DNA from: Methanobacterium sp. SMA-27
Lineage (GTDB): Archaea > Methanobacteriota > Methanobacteria > Methanobacteriales > Methanobacteriaceae
Length of the DNA: 64,000 nucleotides
Reading direction: 5' to 3'
Assembly (NCBI RefSeq): GCF_000744455.1
Contig: NZ_JQLY01000001.1
Coordinates: 806,001-870,000, forward strand
In this document: positions 1-8,963 of the stretch, in pieces
Layout of the letters: each line of letters begins with the position of its first letter
How positions within the stretch are numbered: position 1 is the first letter of the stretch
The notes under the pieces: generated by a model
Seen by the model: the letters and a program-made list of their open reading frames with translations, nothing else
What the model was told of the DNA's origin: nothing
The model's database searches: none
Position numbers and translations under genes: made by a program

Positions 1-392
1 TCATTTAACTTATTTGTTAGATTCTCTAAGTTTTGAGCTTTAGTTTTGATGTCTTTAGCTATTGGTTCTATTTCTTTTGCTTTATTAAGAAGCTTGAAAA
101 TCCTCCATTTAGGAATATTGTTAAATTCATCAATTTTTACAGTCAATTTATCTGAATCATTATTTATTTCTTCATTTAATCGATCTATTTGGTATTGATA
201 AAATTCTGTCTCGTTGATATTTGCAACAGTATTGTTGTTTCCTGTCCATTCATTTAGGAAGTCGGTTAACCAGAGAGTACTATTGTTTCCATTTGCCTCT
301 CCCATTTGTGTTGCGCATGCAGGGGTTATACTCACAATCAAGATGATTACTAAAAATATTACTAATTTTCCTTTTTTATTATTTAAAATCAT
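1..392 (-). CDS. Secreted or membrane-anchored protein, N-terminal part only
   Basis: Reading leftward from ATG at 392, an open frame runs off the window edge, so only about 130 N-terminal residues are visible. A perfect AAGGAGTT Shine-Dalgarno lies just upstream of the ATG. Residues 1-9 are lysine- and asparagine-rich and are followed by a hydrophobic stretch ending in PACA, consistent with a signal peptide. The rest is Asn/Lys/Glu-rich and predicted helical, with NNST-type glycosylation sequons. I do not recognise a domain. The signal sequence followed by a helical IFKLLNKAK-like stretch resembles the start of the membrane protein at 41494-42873, so it may belong to the same loosely conserved surface family. 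This is inference only. Confidence 0.6.
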   Translation of the reverse strand, partial: MILNNKKGKLVIFLVIILIVSITPACATQMGEANGNNSTLWLTDFLNEWTGNNNTVANINETEFYQYQIDRLNEEINNDSDKLTVKIDEFNNIPKWRIFKLLNKAKEIEPIAKDIKTKAQNLENLTNKLN

Positions 393-589
393 TATAAAAG
401 AACTCCTTATAACTAAAATTATATTAGTTAATGTATAACTTTAATTTAAAATGTAAAAGTTTTAATATAAAAAGTTACCTAAATAGAATTGAAAAAGTAA
501 TAATTAAATTGTATATAAATTTTTACTACTTGATTGAATATAATCTAAAAATAAAGTTAAAATGATGGAATAAAGCAAATAATTCAGAT

Positions 590-638
590 AAAAAAGTTAA
601 AGCTGCAATTAAACAGTTAAAAAAGTTAAAGCTGCAAT
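590..638. repeat. Two-copy 20-bp direct repeat
   Basis: AAAAAAGTTAAAGCTGCAAT occurs at 590-609 and again at 619-638, giving a 29-bp period. The second copy runs straight into the decayed anchor sequence at 613-717, so the repeat is probably a leftover of repetitive lysine-rich coding sequence. No further copy was seen elsewhere in the window. Confidence 0.6.
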
Positions 639-717
639 AATCACAGTTGGAATGCAAACTACAGGAGCACCTATAGCATCATTGGCCTTAGCCGTTCTCA
701 GTATATTAGGAGGATAA
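613..717 (+). pseudogene. Remnant of a C-terminal membrane anchor of a surface protein
   Basis: A 34-codon open stretch lies between two stops and has no start codon or ribosome-binding site for a full gene. It encodes a lysine-rich run, then MQTTGAPIAS and a hydrophobic segment ending in LGG before TAA. Methanobacteriales surface and Ig-like adhesin proteins often end with a short TG-P-rich motif, one membrane segment and a basic tail. This matches that pattern, so I read it as the last piece of a deleted surface-protein gene. Little else between 393 and 1038 looks coding. Family assignment is from motif memory only. Confidence 0.35.
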
Positions 718-1038
718 GTAGGAGCTGGGAAAAACCAATAAAGTTTATTTAATTCATTTTCCCCATTTTTTTATTTTTCTTTAAACCAATCATAGAAATC
801 TAGGAAATAATGATGTAGAATTTTTTTTTAAATCTTCTGCAGGTCATGGCGCACCTCATGAGCAATATTAAATTATCCACAAATTATTGTATTTTCTTCA
901 GATTCCTTTTCAATCGATTTAAGAAAAATATTTATTATAAATTTGCATATTTTATGAAAAATAATATTGTTATTGGAAAATTAATTAAAATTTAGAGATC
1001 ATAATATAAGATGATAAGAAAAAAGGGGTTGATAATGT

Positions 1039-1332
1039 ATGGATAAATTTGAGCAATTAATTCACGATGTAATGGAACTATCAGAAAGTGATAGAAATAA
1101 AAAAATAGAGGAATATAAAGGCTCATGTATATGTCCAACATGTCCAACATGGAATAAATGTGCAGAAGATGCTAATGAAAAGCTATTCTGTGTAACTGGG
1201 AAAAGTGGAGATTGTATCAAAGAATTAAAGGGCTGTATGTGTCCTACATGTCCATTGGCCATATCTCTTGATGTGGGAAAAACATACAATTCTTACTGTT
1301 TAAATGGCAGTGAAATGGAACAAAGAGGATAA
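1039..1332 (+). CDS. DUF2769 family cysteine-rich protein
   Basis: The 97-residue protein has two similar halves, each with a CxCPTCP motif (residues 30-36 and 66-72) and further cysteines at about 41, 51, 59 and 87. That spacing is characteristic of DUF2769, a family found mainly in methanogens. The cysteines suggest binding of zinc or an iron-sulfur cluster, but no biochemical role is established that I know of. Start: an earlier ATG at 1035 hits a stop after three codons, so ATG at 1039 is used, with GGGGTTGAT upstream. It converges on the cupredoxin gene, and a shared hairpin terminator lies between them. A long antisense frame over the same bases is a shadow. Confidence 0.8.
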   Translation: MDKFEQLIHDVMELSESDRNKKIEEYKGSCICPTCPTWNKCAEDANEKLFCVTGKSGDCIKELKGCMCPTCPLAISLDVGKTYNSYCLNGSEMEQRG

Positions 1333-1368
1333 AAAAAAACTTTAAAATCGATTTATAAAAAATTATTA

Positions 1369-1397
1369 TTTAGGTTTGCAAGATTAGCAAACCTAAA
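1369..1397. terminator. Hairpin terminator between convergent genes
   Basis: Perfect 11-bp inverted repeat: TTTAGGTTTGC (1369-1379), 7-nt loop, GCAAACCTAAA (1387-1397). It is flanked by A-runs on the left and T-runs on the right and sits exactly between the convergent DUF2769 and cupredoxin genes. It could act in both directions. Confidence 0.6.
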
Positions 1398-1416
1398 AAA
1401 TTTCTATTTTTTTTAT

Positions 1417-1809
1417 TTAATAACCAATTCCAGATCCACCAGATGTACTATTTGAACTACCAGTACTTGATGGTGCATTTGTCGAAACAACTATGGTACC
1501 GGTCATGGATGGATGGATCGCACAATGATATGGGAAACTTCCAGTCTGATTGAAAGTATAGTTATAACTCATTCCATTAGTTAAATTACCACTGTTAAAC
1601 AAGCCAGTATCACTCACTACATCGTGTGTTACTGAATCTTTATTAATCCAAGTAACTGTAGTTCCAACTTTAACATTCAATGTTGATGGATTAAAAGCCA
1701 TATTTTGTATTGTTACTGTATTACCTGAGGTTTGATTTGATGTACACCCCGAAACTGCAACAATACCTAAAACCAAGAAAACCCCAACAAATATTAAATT
1801 TCTATCCAT
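1417..1809 (-). CDS. Cupredoxin-like lipoprotein (plastocyanin/azurin family)
   Basis: The 130-residue protein starts with a lipoprotein signal: a hydrophobic segment ending in VSGC, with the lipidated cysteine at 22. The cupredoxin domain spans about 30-110. The type-1 copper ligands are visible as His62 (in VTHDV), Cys96 and His99 (in YHCAIHP) and Met102 (SMTG). Such proteins carry electrons or buffer copper at the outer face of the membrane. The C-terminal tail is Ser/Gly/Thr-rich. It has a GGGGGAG ribosome-binding site and is monocistronic. The copper fold is clear from the residues, but the electron partner is unknown, as no oxidase or reductase partner is nearby. Confidence 0.85.
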   Translation of the reverse strand: MDRNLIFVGVFLVLGIVAVSGCTSNQTSGNTVTIQNMAFNPSTLNVKVGTTVTWINKDSVTHDVVSDTGLFNSGNLTNGMSYNYTFNQTGSFPYHCAIHPSMTGTIVVSTNAPSSTGSSNSTSGGSGIGY

Positions 1810-1987
1810 CTTAAAAATCTCCCCCTAAATTTTATAACGAAATATACAACTTCTTTCAGTATATATTATCTTATTACACCTAATTAATAAATTTAATTAA
1901 AATTTATTTCTATTAATTTCTTTAATTTCTTTAATTTGTCAGATGTAAATAATAAAAAAAAATAAGAATTAAAAAAAATATTTAGTA

Positions 1988-2206
1988 TTAAAAATATGCA
2001 AGTATTCCTAATGTTCCATGTATTAAAGCTAAACTAATTGCTATTCCTGCCATTGTTGGATGCCATTTGAATTTAATATTACGTAAACCTTCATGAATTG
2101 ATATTCCAATTGAAGCTGTAATTATAAATGCAATTAAAGTTACAATTCCAAGGTATAGAATGAATGGTTTACCTAAGATTGGATAATATGTAATGTAGTT
2201 TAACAT
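1988..2206 (-). CDS. Small two-helix membrane protein with conserved-looking histidines
   Basis: The 72-residue protein has a hydrophobic segment at about 15-37, a short basic loop (HEGLRNIKFKWHP) and a second segment at about 50-71. Histidines before and within the second helix (WHP, LIHG) resemble heme-binding helices of small cytochrome-b-like or reductase-like membrane proteins. I cannot assign a family. A weak GAGAT element precedes the ATG. It stands alone between the cupredoxin and a divergent winged-helix gene. The heme idea is inference from residue pattern only. Confidence 0.55.
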   Translation of the reverse strand: MLNYITYYPILGKPFILYLGIVTLIAFIITASIGISIHEGLRNIKFKWHPTMAGIAISLALIHGTLGILAYF

Positions 2207-2447
2207 TGTTATTGATCTCGTTTTTTTAATATAATAATTTATGGAAAATTAACAAAATGTTATTTCTTTTGATACCATGTTTTTCTTTTAAATTCTAATT
2301 GAACTTCAATTACTAATACTTCAATTACTAATTAATTATTGGGTTTTAAAGTATTGTCAAAAAAATTTAAAATAGCATATAATTTTAAACATGTTTGATA
2401 AATATTGTCAATAAATAAGCTCGTAACTAAAATAGGAGTGATTAAAA

Positions 2448-2672
2448 TTGGAAGAAAATGAAATGAAAATCTTGAAGATAGTAAATAAATCAAATAATGG
2501 TGTAATATCCGAGGAAGACTTAGCAGATAAATTAAAGATTAAGTGTCCAATTTTAAGATCTTATATTAAAGATCTAAGACATAAAAGACATATTAAATAT
2601 AGTGGATCAACGGATAAGGGCCACATTATAGAACTCACTCGTGAAGGAAAACAATTATTAGAAAAAATTTAG
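2448..2672 (+). CDS. Small winged-helix-like protein, TTG start
   Basis: The start is TTG at 2448, set by an AGGAGTG site at 2434-2440. The 74-residue product has the layout of a stripped-down winged-helix domain: a helix, ISEEDLADKLKI, a recognition-helix-like segment RSYIKDLRHK, then a wing and LTREGKQLL at the end. It is a paralog of the protein at 56072-56305, which shares the order DLxxxLxI, SYI+DL and ITPKGEKY. It may bind DNA, possibly as a small regulator, but no target is evident and it has no adjacent partner. Confident as a gene, moderate on fold. Confidence 0.65.
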   Translation: MEENEMKILKIVNKSNNGVISEEDLADKLKIKCPILRSYIKDLRHKRHIKYSGSTDKGHIIELTREGKQLLEKI

Positions 2673-2956
2673 TTGATGAATAAAATTTGTACATTGCTGA
2701 GAGTCGAAGAAGTTTGATTTTTTGGTTAATTAATTAATAATAATTTTTTTTTTAATTGACACTTTGACTTATATGTCATGAAATTGGGCACATTAACTAT
2801 TTTGTATAATGTTGTTATTGAGTTAAGTTAATAAAATTTAAGTAGATGTACGCTTTTATTCTTCACATTTAATAATTTATTTTCAGTCTTATACTATTTA
2901 AGAAGGGATCGTTTTTTATAAAAAAATTTTCTAAGGATTTTATTTTATTTTATTGT

Positions 2957-3100
2957 TCATGTTGGTAAATATATATTATCTCTCAAATATTCTGATGTTA
3001 TTTCACTTTGTTTCAAATAATATCCACATATACTGCATTTGATGCCATCACCGTGTTTTTTCATTTTACCATTATCTTTTTTGTGTTTAATTTCGCTCAT
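2957..3100 (-). CDS. 47-residue CxxC microprotein, paralog of the gene at 45985
   Basis: Starting at ATG 3100 and ending at TGA 2957, this encodes a lysine-rich N-terminus, then KCSICGYYLKQSEIT, then a short tail ending LPT. It matches the small protein at 45985-46155 in the order KC-x2-CGY-x-LK-x-SEIT-x2-YL...LP, which shows it is real despite its size. One CxxC pair (Cys22, Cys25) suggests half a zinc knuckle, perhaps completed by dimerisation. A GAGTGGA element lies upstream. Function is unknown. Confidence 0.65.
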   Translation of the reverse strand: MSEIKHKKDNGKMKKHGDGIKCSICGYYLKQSEITSEYLRDNIYLPT

Positions 3101-3270
3101 TGCAGGTCCACTCGGTAATTTTTTAAAAATAAATAAATTAAACTATATTCGGAATTTTAAAAAAAAATTAGATTTAAGTCAAATATTGGATCTGAAATCT
3201 TAAAATCCAATTGTATACATTATTTTACTTTTCTTACAAATAATAAAAAAATTAATCAGAGTTTAGTAAT

Positions 3271-3630
3271 TTAATCCATTTTAGGTTCCATTATTGCAAA
3301 TATGTTGCCTTCTGTATCCTGAAATGACCCTATTATGCCCATCATAGGAATCTCCATTTTTTCAGTCAACATTTTCCCGCCTTCCTTCTCAATTTTCTTT
3401 GCAAAATCGTCGTAGGAATCCACACCAATTGTATCTCTGACCATGTTTCCCATTTCTTTAGTCATTATAGCACCATTAATGCCAGGTTCTTTGTCTTCTC
3501 CGGTTGTAATTAACCAGTAATCAAACGGACCATCCCATTTTTCTATTTTCCATCCGAAAACGTCTTTATAAAATTTAGCAGCCCTACCAGGGTCATCAGC
3601 AGGTATTTCAAACCATATCACTTTAGACAT
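3271..3630 (-). CDS. VOC-superfamily protein (glyoxalase/dioxygenase-like)
   Basis: The 119-residue protein is a single vicinal-oxygen-chelate domain. It opens with [18 protein letters not shown] and has [17 protein letters not shown] and a closing F-x-DTEGN-x-F-x-IMEPK, the pattern of the glyoxalase/bleomycin-resistance fold made of paired beta-alpha-beta-beta-beta units. This subgroup is often annotated as lactoylglutathione-lyase-like, but the substrate cannot be told from sequence. A GGAGATG site precedes the ATG. The window also holds a two-domain VOC protein at 23325. Confidence 0.8.
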   Translation of the reverse strand: MSKVIWFEIPADDPGRAAKFYKDVFGWKIEKWDGPFDYWLITTGEDKEPGINGAIMTKEMGNMVRDTIGVDSYDDFAKKIEKEGGKMLTEKMEIPMMGIIGSFQDTEGNIFAIMEPKMD

Positions 3631-3765
3631 ATTATTTCATCTCCTTTTTGCTAAAACAATAAAAAGATATCTAAATTCAATTTACAAATTACAAAAAAAC
3701 AAATTCATACAAAAGGGAAAATATTGATAGCTCTAAATCAAGCTATTATATTCACCATTTACAAA

Positions 3766-3954
3766 TTACATTTTAGATTTTAACATATCACGAGATTTTT
3801 TTAGATATTTGAGTTTGAGCTCTAACATTTCGATTTTTTCATCCATTTTCATGGCTGCCATCATCATCATATCTTCCTTACTCATCATTTCCATCATTTT
3901 CTCACTCATCATACTCATTCCACCCATCATATGTTCTTTGTGTTGTCCCCACAT
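3766..3954 (-). CDS. Methionine-rich 62-residue protein with C-terminal coiled coil
   Basis: Methionine is the commonest residue in the first two thirds, as in HMMGGMSMMSEKMMEMM and a run of four Met. There is a WGQHKEH start and a heptad-like, Lys/Glu-rich end. A GAGGTAG site lies upstream. Methionine clusters with histidine recall copper- or silver-binding peptides and the Met-rich loops of copper chaperones, but no family is recognised. It lies two genes from the cupredoxin, though not in the same transcript. A soft-metal-binding role is inference. Confidence 0.6.
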   Translation of the reverse strand: MWGQHKEHMMGGMSMMSEKMMEMMSKEDMMMMAAMKMDEKIEMLELKLKYLKKSRDMLKSKM

Positions 3955-4303
3955 AATATCTACCTCTTTTTTTTAATTCACGAAATTCGGATGATTTTTT
4001 TCAAGCCTAATTAAATCAACTTATTTCATCCTATTACACTATTATACACCATGATGAATATATGTTGTGATCAGATGAATAAATTAATTAATTACAAAAA
4101 TTTCATGAAATCTGTAATAAAATTTAGATAAATGTGTATTGATTTAATATCCAAGATCAAATCTAAGATATATATATAGACGGTCTCCAAAGCTTTGGAA
4201 AAAAAAGAAGAACAATTACATAAAATGGTCAATAATTCAAATCATAAATTTTCTTAAAATTTAAAAAAATATAATAAAAAATGTTTCTGATGATTTTATA
4301 GGT

Positions 4304-6376
4304 TTATTCGGGTAGTGTGAAGTAGAATACTGTACCTTTACCTGGTTTTGATTCGGCCCAGATCTTTCCTCCATGTTGTAGAACTATTTTCTGGGCAATT
4401 GCAAGCCCAATTCCAGTTCCTTCATACTCATCCCGGGTGTGAAGCCGTTGGAATATAACAAATATCCTTTCGAGATCTTTTTTGGAGATCCCAATACCAT
4501 TATCCGTTACAGAAAAAAGAAATTTACCTTCCTTCTTCTGAGCTGATATATGGATCTTTGGATTTTCAACATCTCTATACTTTATTGAATTACCTATCAG
4601 GTTTTGGAATAATTCGACCAGCTGATTTTTATTACCAGTAATTACAGGCAACCCTTCGTATGTGATAACAGCATTATTTTTATCTATTGAAGATTTTAAA
4701 TTTAGTAAAGTCTTTTCTAATACTTCTTCACAATCCACTTCATAATACTTTATTTCTTTACGGCCAACCCTTGCATAATCTAATAAATCAATTATCATGG
4801 AATCCAGATGTTTAGCACCATCCACTGCATAGTTTATATATGATTTTGCTTCTTCATTAAGTTGGTCTGCATATTTATCTTCTAATAATTCAAGGAAACT
4901 TTTTATCATACGTAAAGGTTCCCTTAGGTCGTGTGAGGCAACAGAAGCGTACTGTTCCAGTTCAGCATTTGATCTTTTTAATTTTTCATTGAGTTTTTTT
5001 AGCTTTTCTTCATTAATTTTATGTTCTGTAATATCCACAACAGAAGCAATTAACTGTTTAGTACCAGGTATGAGTTCTACGGTAATATGAGCATATCCAA
5101 TGCTTTTGTTTTTCCTAAAAAACTTGAATTCATAAGTATTGGGGGCATTATCATGTGCATTGTATCGGAGGTTACGATAAACCCAAATTTTTTTTGCATC
5201 TTCCCCTACCACCAAATTTGTCCAGCTTTTACCTTCTACTTCCTCTCGGGAATAGCCACTTATATTTTCAAACTCAGAATTTATAAGCGAAATAGTAGTG
5301 TCTTCATCAACAATCACCGTTCCAGCTCCAGTATTTTCAAATATAGTTCTGTACTTGTCCTCTGATTCTTTAAGAAGCTTTTCTGTATGTTTTCTACTTG
5401 TGATATCCTGAACAAAGCCTTCAAAGTAGATTGGGTTATTTTCCTTATCCCGAACAACTCTTATGCTCAGATCTGCAATCCATTTCTCCCCATTTTTTCG
5501 AATGAACTCAGTTTCAAATTTGAGAATCCCATCGCTGGCGCTGATTCTTTTAATGATATTCGTGCGATGTTCTTGGTCTCTGTAAATATGTTCATTAATC
5601 TTATCATTGGATTTTATCATGTCTTCTGGGGATTCATAGCCAAACATCTGTGCCATGGTGCTGTTGACATTTTGAAACTTTCCTTCGGGTGTGGATTGGA
5701 ATATACCTATTCCTGCATTTTTAAAAATATTTCGATAGTTCTCTCGTGACAGTTTCAATTTCCTGTCTATTTCTTTCCTTTTTTCTATCTCAATTTGAAG
5801 CTGTTTATTTATTTTTCTAAGCTCATCAGTTCGCTTTTCAACCAAATCTTCAAGGTTTTCACGATATTGTTTAAGCTCTTTTTCATCCATTTTTTTAGAT
5901 GTTATATCCCTAATGGATTCAATTGCACCTACAATCGTACCTTTTTTGTTGTACAATGTGGTGGCTTTACCCCATAAATAGATAGGCTTTCCATTAAGTG
6001 ATGGAATGTAAATTTCGGCTGTAATAGACTTTCTTTCCCTAGAGATTGAGTAGAATTCACTTTCTAATTTCTTGCTAGATGATAATGCAAGATCGATTAA
6101 AAGTTTTCTTCTTTTACCGTAGAAAGGTATTGAATATTCATAACGGCCCTTTCCAAGTATCTTCTCTGCTTTAATATTTGTCATGTCTTCCATGGCATGG
6201 TTCCATGCAATTACATGTCCCGAAGAATCTATTACAAAAGTAGCATCGGGTAAAAAGTTAATGATATCATATAAACGCTCTTTAGAATCAATAAATTCTT
6301 CAGCAATGATTTTAGGATGAATTTTTCCTTCAAGTTTGGTAGGGGATGTAACCTGCTCCCCATCTTCATGGATCAT
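4304..6376 (-). CDS. PAS-domain sensor histidine kinase (three PAS, HisKA, HATPase)
   Basis: The 690-residue protein has no membrane segment, so it is likely cytoplasmic. PAS1 spans about 30-165 and contains an LPDATFVIDSSG core and a GKGRYEYS loop. PAS2 is at about 210-330 and PAS3 at about 335-455, with a short coiled coil between PAS1 and PAS2. The HisKA helix carries the phospho-acceptor His482 in ASHDLREPLRM. The ATPase has an N-box (NLIGNSIKY), G1 (DNGIGI) and G2 (GTGIGLAIA). PAS1 is closely related to the third PAS of the kinase at 56597, showing module shuffling. The ligand is unknown and no response regulator is adjacent. No strong Shine-Dalgarno precedes the ATG. Confidence 0.9.
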   Translation of the reverse strand: MIHEDGEQVTSPTKLEGKIHPKIIAEEFIDSKERLYDIINFLPDATFVIDSSGHVIAWNHAMEDMTNIKAEKILGKGRYEYSIPFYGKRRKLLIDLALSSSKKLESEFYSISRERKSITAEIYIPSLNGKPIYLWGKATTLYNKKGTIVGAIESIRDITSKKMDEKELKQYRENLEDLVEKRTDELRKINKQLQIEIEKRKEIDRKLKLSRENYRNIFKNAGIGIFQSTPEGKFQNVNSTMAQMFGYESPEDMIKSNDKINEHIYRDQEHRTNIIKRISASDGILKFETEFIRKNGEKWIADLSIRVVRDKENNPIYFEGFVQDITSRKHTEKLLKESEDKYRTIFENTGAGTVIVDEDTTISLINSEFENISGYSREEVEGKSWTNLVVGEDAKKIWVYRNLRYNAHDNAPNTYEFKFFRKNKSIGYAHITVELIPGTKQLIASVVDITEHKINEEKLKKLNEKLKRSNAELEQYASVASHDLREPLRMIKSFLELLEDKYADQLNEEAKSYINYAVDGAKHLDSMIIDLLDYARVGRKEIKYYEVDCEEVLEKTLLNLKSSIDKNNAVITYEGLPVITGNKNQLVELFQNLIGNSIKYRDVENPKIHISAQKKEGKFLFSVTDNGIGISKKDLERIFVIFQRLHTRDEYEGTGIGLAIAQKIVLQHGGKIWAESKPGKGTVFYFTLPE

Positions 6377-6883
6377 GTTATCCCAAATATGAACATTTTA
6401 TATAATAAATAAAATTTATTATTTATATAATATACTATAATTTTGTGTTAGTTTGTAACCTATGCTTATAGTTTATTGTTTATTAACGATCATTAACATT
6501 GTTAATTTAAAAATCAGTGAAAAATATACCAATATTTGTTTTAAAAAATATTTTTATTACAAAATTATGTGATGTCCTTTAATTAACAGTTTCATGGGTA
6601 TAATTTATTAATTTCAGATAAAATAGTTATACATCTTTTAATAATTTTATGATATTATTTGGATATAATTATTTATTCTATTGTTTCTTGATTTATGAAT
6701 TTTTATTGGTATAGTAAAAAGATTTATATAGTAAAATGACACATGTTCTATTACCGTGACAGTATGTTCATTTATAAAATCATATGTAATTATTTAAAAC
6801 ATTGTGTATAATAATTTGGCAATGTGTTGGGGTCAAAATACAATTTTATCCTTGAAAAGATAATTTGTATGGAGTGATAATTA
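6377..6883. other. Divergent intergenic region, no gene
   Basis: This 507-bp region separates the kinase from the TetR gene. It is A+T-rich and has stops in all frames. The only structure I see is the TATA box and direct repeat described separately at 6722-6769. Confidence 0.5.
6722..6769 (+). promoter_or_regulatory. Candidate promoter with direct-repeat operator for the TetR gene
   Basis: A TATA-like ATTTATATAG lies at 6722-6731. Downstream are two related words, TGACACATGTTC (6737-6748) and TGACAGTATGTTC (6757-6769), spaced 20 bp apart, about two helical turns. They would span the predicted transcription start, a common place for repressor binding. The TetR start is about 115 bp further on. 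Confidence 0.35.
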
Positions 6884-7513
6884 GTGACTAAAGCGATTAG
6901 AAAGGAAAGAGAACGTGAAATACGCAGTAATGATATTATAGCTACCGCTGAAAAATTATTTTTCACGGAAGGTTACGATAACGTTGCAATGAGCGACATA
7001 GCCCGTGAAACAGAAATGGCAAGGGGCACATTGTACAAGTATTTCAAAAACAAGGATGATATCTACGCTGCCATTGCAATAAGAGCATCAAAAATCATCA
7101 GTGAAATGTTTAAACACATCGATCAAAAGAACCAGACAGGAATAGAAAAAATAAAGACTATCTGTATAACATACTACGAATTCTACAAAAAACACAGGGG
7201 ATACTACGAAGCCTACTATCATTCAGGAATGTTTGAAAATAAAGAGTCTCCAAATCTCGAAAATCTTAGAAAAATAAGGATAAATAGCTTTCAAGTAGTC
7301 ATAGATGCATTAAACGAAGGGATCAAAGATGGATCCATTCGAAAAGAAGTAGATCCAGCTCCAACAGCATTGATTATGCTCTGCATGTCCAATACTGTAA
7401 ATAATCTAGTTCCAGTCACCAAAATGTACATGGAAAATTATGAGATGACACAGGATGTGCTCTTTGAAAACACTTTAGATCTGGTAATGCGTTCCATTGA
7501 ACGCATAAAATAA
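6884..7513 (+). CDS. TetR/AcrR family transcriptional regulator
   Basis: The start is GTG 6884, with GGAGTGAT six bases upstream. The N-terminal helix-turn-helix is clear (AMSDIARETEMARGTLYKYF) at about residues 35-57. The C-terminal half is a ligand-binding helical domain that includes a YYEFYKKHRGYYEAYYH stretch. The length of 209 residues is typical. The MacB-like ABC exporter begins 270 bp downstream on the same strand, so the likely role is drug- or metabolite-responsive repression of that exporter and of itself. Ligand unknown. Confidence 0.9.
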   Translation: MTKAIRKEREREIRSNDIIATAEKLFFTEGYDNVAMSDIARETEMARGTLYKYFKNKDDIYAAIAIRASKIISEMFKHIDQKNQTGIEKIKTICITYYEFYKKHRGYYEAYYHSGMFENKESPNLENLRKIRINSFQVVIDALNEGIKDGSIRKEVDPAPTALIMLCMSNTVNNLVPVTKMYMENYEMTQDVLFENTLDLVMRSIERIK

Positions 7514-7784
7514 AAGTTCAGACAATAGGTGGATTGTAAAATGGGGGAAATTATATTTTAGATTAGCGATAGTTAACTAAGACAGAATTGAAAGTTTTTA
7601 AATTATGATTTAATATTTGGGGATCAATTAAATTGAAGAAATAAAAATTATTATTTTTATATTTCTAATTTTATATTCAATAAAACCCTTTTACGCTGCT
7701 CATTCGGCATCAAGAATTTTTAGTCATATTAGTTTGGGGAATTAATAAATATATAATAATTATTAATAATCGGGGGAAAATTTA

Positions 7785-8930
7785 ATGTTAGATATAGCTT
7801 TTAAAGATTTTAAAGCCAAAAAAAGTCGTGCTGCAATGTGTATAATAGGGGTTATGGCCTGTGTTTTATTAATTGGCGTTGTAAACATTGTAATGTACGA
7901 AATGCAGTCGGGTCTAAAGGGAGATCTGGGTACTGTTAAAGATAATTTGTATTTTGAGCAGAATGGGACCAGCTTTCCACCTGCAGGAAGTATCATCGAT
8001 GAAAGCATTGGTAACGAAGTGCTCGATCGTAGCGAAGTAGATACACAGAAAAGCACAAAAGCACTGTTTGCACCGTTACAGGGGAGCACAACAGGCAGTG
8101 ATGAAAGTCCTGCAATGGTTGTAGGTCTGACACCAGGAAAAGAACAGGCATTTATTGGAAACAATACAGTCAATGGATCAAGTTCACTGGTAGGTGCTAG
8201 TGAAAATGCAGTAATTATAGGATCAGAAATTGCCAAAAAATACAATGTAACAGTTGGTGGAACATTCAAAGTCAGTGATGACGAATTTAAAGTGGTTGGA
8301 ATCATCAACAAGGTTGGAACTGGATGGCCGTTAACAATAGACAATTCCATTGTCACATCATTATCATATGCTCAGACAGTATCTGACAGGCCTAATCTTA
8401 TATCAACGGTTATAATATCGCCTAACAGCCAGTATACAGCAGACACTGTTGAAACCAATTTACAGGATGCATATCCTAAATATGATATATACTCTCAAAA
8501 GGATACACAGAAAACCATCGACAAAAATTTAAAGGGAGTATTAACCTTTATGAACATGATAGTTGTCATGATCTTTGCTGTTTCAATGGTTCTCATAATG
8601 AACGTTATGATGATGTCTGTAAAAGAGAAAACCAAAGACATAGGTACAATGCGAGCAATTGGAACCAAGAAAAGGTCAATTATGCTATTGATAATATATG
8701 AATCATTAATTCTAAGTACCATAGGTGGATTAATAGGTATACTGCTTATATCTCCAATTTATAATGTTCTTGGAATATTTATGGGTGCCACTAGCTTCAA
8801 TTTCACCATACCATCAGCGGTTGTAATTCAAGTTGTGTTGATTGTACTGGTTATTGGAACATTCTCAGGATTACTACCCGCTTACCTGGCCAACAGAATC
8901 AGTCCAATAGAAGCTTTAAGACATGAATAA
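7785..8930 (+). CDS. ABC transporter permease, MacB/FtsX type
   Basis: The 381-residue protein has a first membrane helix at about 19-38 and a large extracytoplasmic MacB-type periplasmic-core domain at about 40-245. Three C-terminal helices follow at about 255-280, 300-325 and 345-370. The FtsX signature is visible around VKEKTKDIGTMRAIGTKKRS, and it ends with SPIEALRHE, as is usual for this family. These permeases pair with a LolD/MacB ATPase to drive mechanotransmission, export or lipoprotein and peptide transport. The ATPase gene follows after 33 bp, so the two form an operon. TATA-rich DNA and GGGGGAAA precede the ATG. Confidence 0.9.
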   Translation: MLDIAFKDFKAKKSRAAMCIIGVMACVLLIGVVNIVMYEMQSGLKGDLGTVKDNLYFEQNGTSFPPAGSIIDESIGNEVLDRSEVDTQKSTKALFAPLQGSTTGSDESPAMVVGLTPGKEQAFIGNNTVNGSSSLVGASENAVIIGSEIAKKYNVTVGGTFKVSDDEFKVVGIINKVGTGWPLTIDNSIVTSLSYAQTVSDRPNLISTVIISPNSQYTADTVETNLQDAYPKYDIYSQKDTQKTIDKNLKGVLTFMNMIVVMIFAVSMVLIMNVMMMSVKEKTKDIGTMRAIGTKKRSIMLLIIYESLILSTIGGLIGILLISPIYNVLGIFMGATSFNFTIPSAVVIQVVLIVLVIGTFSGLLPAYLANRISPIEALRHE

Positions 8931-8963
8931 AAAAAATTTAGGGATTTTAAAAAGGTGTTATAA

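Noticed and set aside
1062..1289. 75-codon leftward frame opposite the DUF2769 gene
   Set aside because: It is the antisense shadow of the CxCPTCP gene, with no ribosome-binding site.
2765..2778. TGAC-TTATAT-GTCA inverted repeat
   Set aside because: It has only 4-bp arms and lies between a gene end and a leftward microprotein with no promoter fit.
4186..4199. 14-bp palindrome TCCAAAGCTTTGGA
   Set aside because: It could be a terminator stem for the kinase, but no T-tract follows on the leftward strand and no gene uses the other strand; left unannotated.
7763..8356. Long leftward frame inside the ABC permease
   Set aside because: It overlaps the permease completely; the permease has clear domains and a ribosome-binding site, the antisense frame has none.
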